A DNA stretch of 6,546 nt. Source: Lachnospiraceae bacterium UBA3826 (GTDB lineage Bacteria; Bacillota; Clostridia; Lachnospirales; Lachnospiraceae). The position numbers and the translations under genes are program-made. The DNA lies in the NCBI GenBank assembly GCA_002393095.1, contig DGII01000016.1:1-6546 (forward strand), written 5' to 3'. Positions 5,751 through 6,546 of this stretch are shown here, in pieces (the first letter of the stretch is position 1; the number at the start of each line of letters is the position of its first letter). A model generated the notes under the pieces. It had not been told where the DNA came from and did no database searches. It saw only the letters and a list, made by a program, of their open reading frames with translations.

Positions 5751-6377
5751 CTATCCTACCGTTTCGGTTAATTCTTTTTTGATCTCCTGTATAAATGCAG
5801 CGTTACGTGATACGCTGTACTTGGCATTCTGTATTATCTCGTGAGTCTGCCTGACGCATATATCAAGATCGTCATTAAGCAGGATATACTCATACTTATC
5901 GACTATATCCGCCTCTTCTATGGCTCGCTTCATGCGATCCCTTATCTTGTCCTCGGTCTCGGTATTGCGGCCTCTTAAGCGTCTTAACAGTTCGGTGGCG
6001 CTTGGAGGTGTCACGAAGAGAAGTAAGGCCTCAGGCAGCATCTTTTTGACCTGAAAGGCTCCGAGATACTCGATCTCAAGGATCACATCTCTTCCCTGCC
6101 CCAACTGCTTCTCCACATACTCCCTTGGCGTGCCGTAATAATTGCCCACATATTCGGCATACTCAAGCATCCTGCCTTCCGATATGTTGCGTTCAAAGGC
6201 GGCTCTGTCTATGAAGAAATAGTCAACTCCGTCCTTCTCTCCATCTCTGGGCGCTCGCGTAGTCATGGAGATGGATAACGAATAGTTGTCATATTCACTT
6301 ATGAGCTTCTTAACAAGAGTACCCTTACCCGCTCCGGAAAAACCGGATATCACTGTCAAAACTCCTCTGTCCTTCAT
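5751..6377 (-). CDS. gmk: Guanylate kinase
   Basis: Gmk phosphorylates GMP to GDP with ATP, an essential step in GTP and dGTP supply. The P-loop is GFSGAGKGT (12-20), the GMP-binding region is SMTTRAPRDGEKDGVDYFF (37-55), and EYAEYVGNYYGTP (72-84) is the conserved lid-side motif. RLRGRNTETEDKIRDRM (133-149) carries the LID arginines, and YILLNDD (164-170) the C-terminal signature. The 208-residue length is normal. The segment usually written L-[DE]-[IV]-[DE]-x-Q-G-A is here LEIEYLGAF (100-108), so the usual Gln is Leu and the acidic pair is E101/E103. The ATG at 6375-6377 has GGGGAGG 6 nt upstream. It follows yicC by 44 bp, without the small remA gene that often lies between them in Firmicutes. 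All core motifs are present, so it should be active. Confidence 0.95.
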   Translation of the reverse strand: MKDRGVLTVISGFSGAGKGTLVKKLISEYDNYSLSISMTTRAPRDGEKDGVDYFFIDRAAFERNISEGRMLEYAEYVGNYYGTPREYVEKQLGQGRDVILEIEYLGAFQVKKMLPEALLLFVTPPSATELLRRLRGRNTETEDKIRDRMKRAIEEADIVDKYEYILLNDDLDICVRQTHEIIQNAKYSVSRNAAFIQEIKKELTETVG

Positions 6378-6383
6378 GCCTGA

Positions 6384-6390
6384 CCTCCCC
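6384..6390 (-). promoter_or_regulatory. Ribosome binding site of gmk
   Basis: The minus strand reads GGGGAGG with 6 nt to the ATG at 6377. It supports this start over internal ones. Confidence 0.75.
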
Positions 6391-6421
6391 GACTCATCCT
6401 TGTCTTTATCATATATAAAAG

Positions 6422-6546
6422 CTATTCTATATTCTGTATCTGCTCTCTGACCTTCTCTATGCCTGTCTTAAGCTCTATGCCTCTGTTGGATATCTCAAGA
6501 TCGCTTGATTTGCTTAAGATCGTATTGGCCTCCCTGTTCATCTCCT
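6422..6546 (-). CDS. yicC: YicC/YloC family endoribonuclease, C-terminal end only
   Basis: Only the last 40 codons and a TAG stop (6422-6424) are present; the gene enters from the right edge. The readable end includes EMNREANTILSKSSDLEISN and, after RG, IELKTGIEKVREQIQNIE, which matches the strongly conserved YicC C-terminus (MNREANTI...SK...D.EIS...IELK...EKIREQ.QNIE). YicC/YloC proteins are reported endoribonucleases linked to RNA turnover in E. coli and B. subtilis. Position directly before gmk is the usual Firmicute arrangement and supports the call. The rest of the protein, normally about 290 residues, lies outside the window, so intactness cannot be judged. Confidence 0.88.
   Translation of the reverse strand, partial: EMNREANTILSKSSDLEISNRGIELKTGIEKVREQIQNIE

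Noticed and set aside
6378..6450. A separate gmk promoter using the -10-like TATGAT between yicC and gmk
   Set aside because: The hexamer 17 bp upstream is CAGAAT, a poor -35, so co-transcription from upstream is simpler.

Overview
The window is a stretch of conserved bacterial core genome from a Firmicute, most likely a Clostridia member of the Lachnospiraceae type. The evidence is the gene order, the long omega subunit beginning MLHPSYSDLMKVVN, strong AGGAGG-type ribosome binding sites, a Gram-positive LexA operator in front of recA, and codon use rich in ATA, CTT, AAG and AGA/AGG. The family assignment comes from recognising proteins and synteny, not from a database search.

All nine genes lie on the minus strand, so transcription runs from high to low coordinates. 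From the right edge: the last 40 codons of yicC (6422-6546), gmk (5751-6377), rpoZ (5352-5735), rimO (4000-5337), pgsA (3434-3985) and cinA (2138-3415). Gaps here are 44, 15, 14, 14 and 18 bp and hold no convincing promoter or terminator, so this looks like one operon. A 170-bp AT-rich gap follows, then recA (954-1967) overlaps recX (355-957) by 4 bp. After a 128-bp gap come the first 75 codons of rny, which runs off the left edge.

Two gaps carry readable regulation. In front of recA there is a sigma-A-type promoter (TTGACA, 17 bp, TATTCT) with one LexA box in its spacer and a second, near-perfect box just after the expected start point, so recA-recX should be an SOS unit separable from the upstream operon. 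In front of rny there is a promoter (TTGACA, 17 bp, TATCAT) starting 5 bp after the recX stop, and a leader of about 90 nt with a small hairpin.

Functionally the genes cover RNA turnover (YicC, RNase Y), GMP phosphorylation (Gmk), RNA polymerase assembly (omega), ribosomal protein uS12 modification (RimO), phosphatidylglycerol synthesis (PgsA), nucleotide repair and recycling (CinA) and recombination/SOS control (RecA, RecX). I found no mobile element, CRISPR array, tRNA, rRNA or evident new system. The points worth a second look are regulatory or protein-level details: the paired LexA boxes, an 8-bp tandem repeat before the recA promoter, the rny leader, the acidic omega tail, an altered GMP-binding loop in Gmk, and apparent absence of remA between yicC and gmk.
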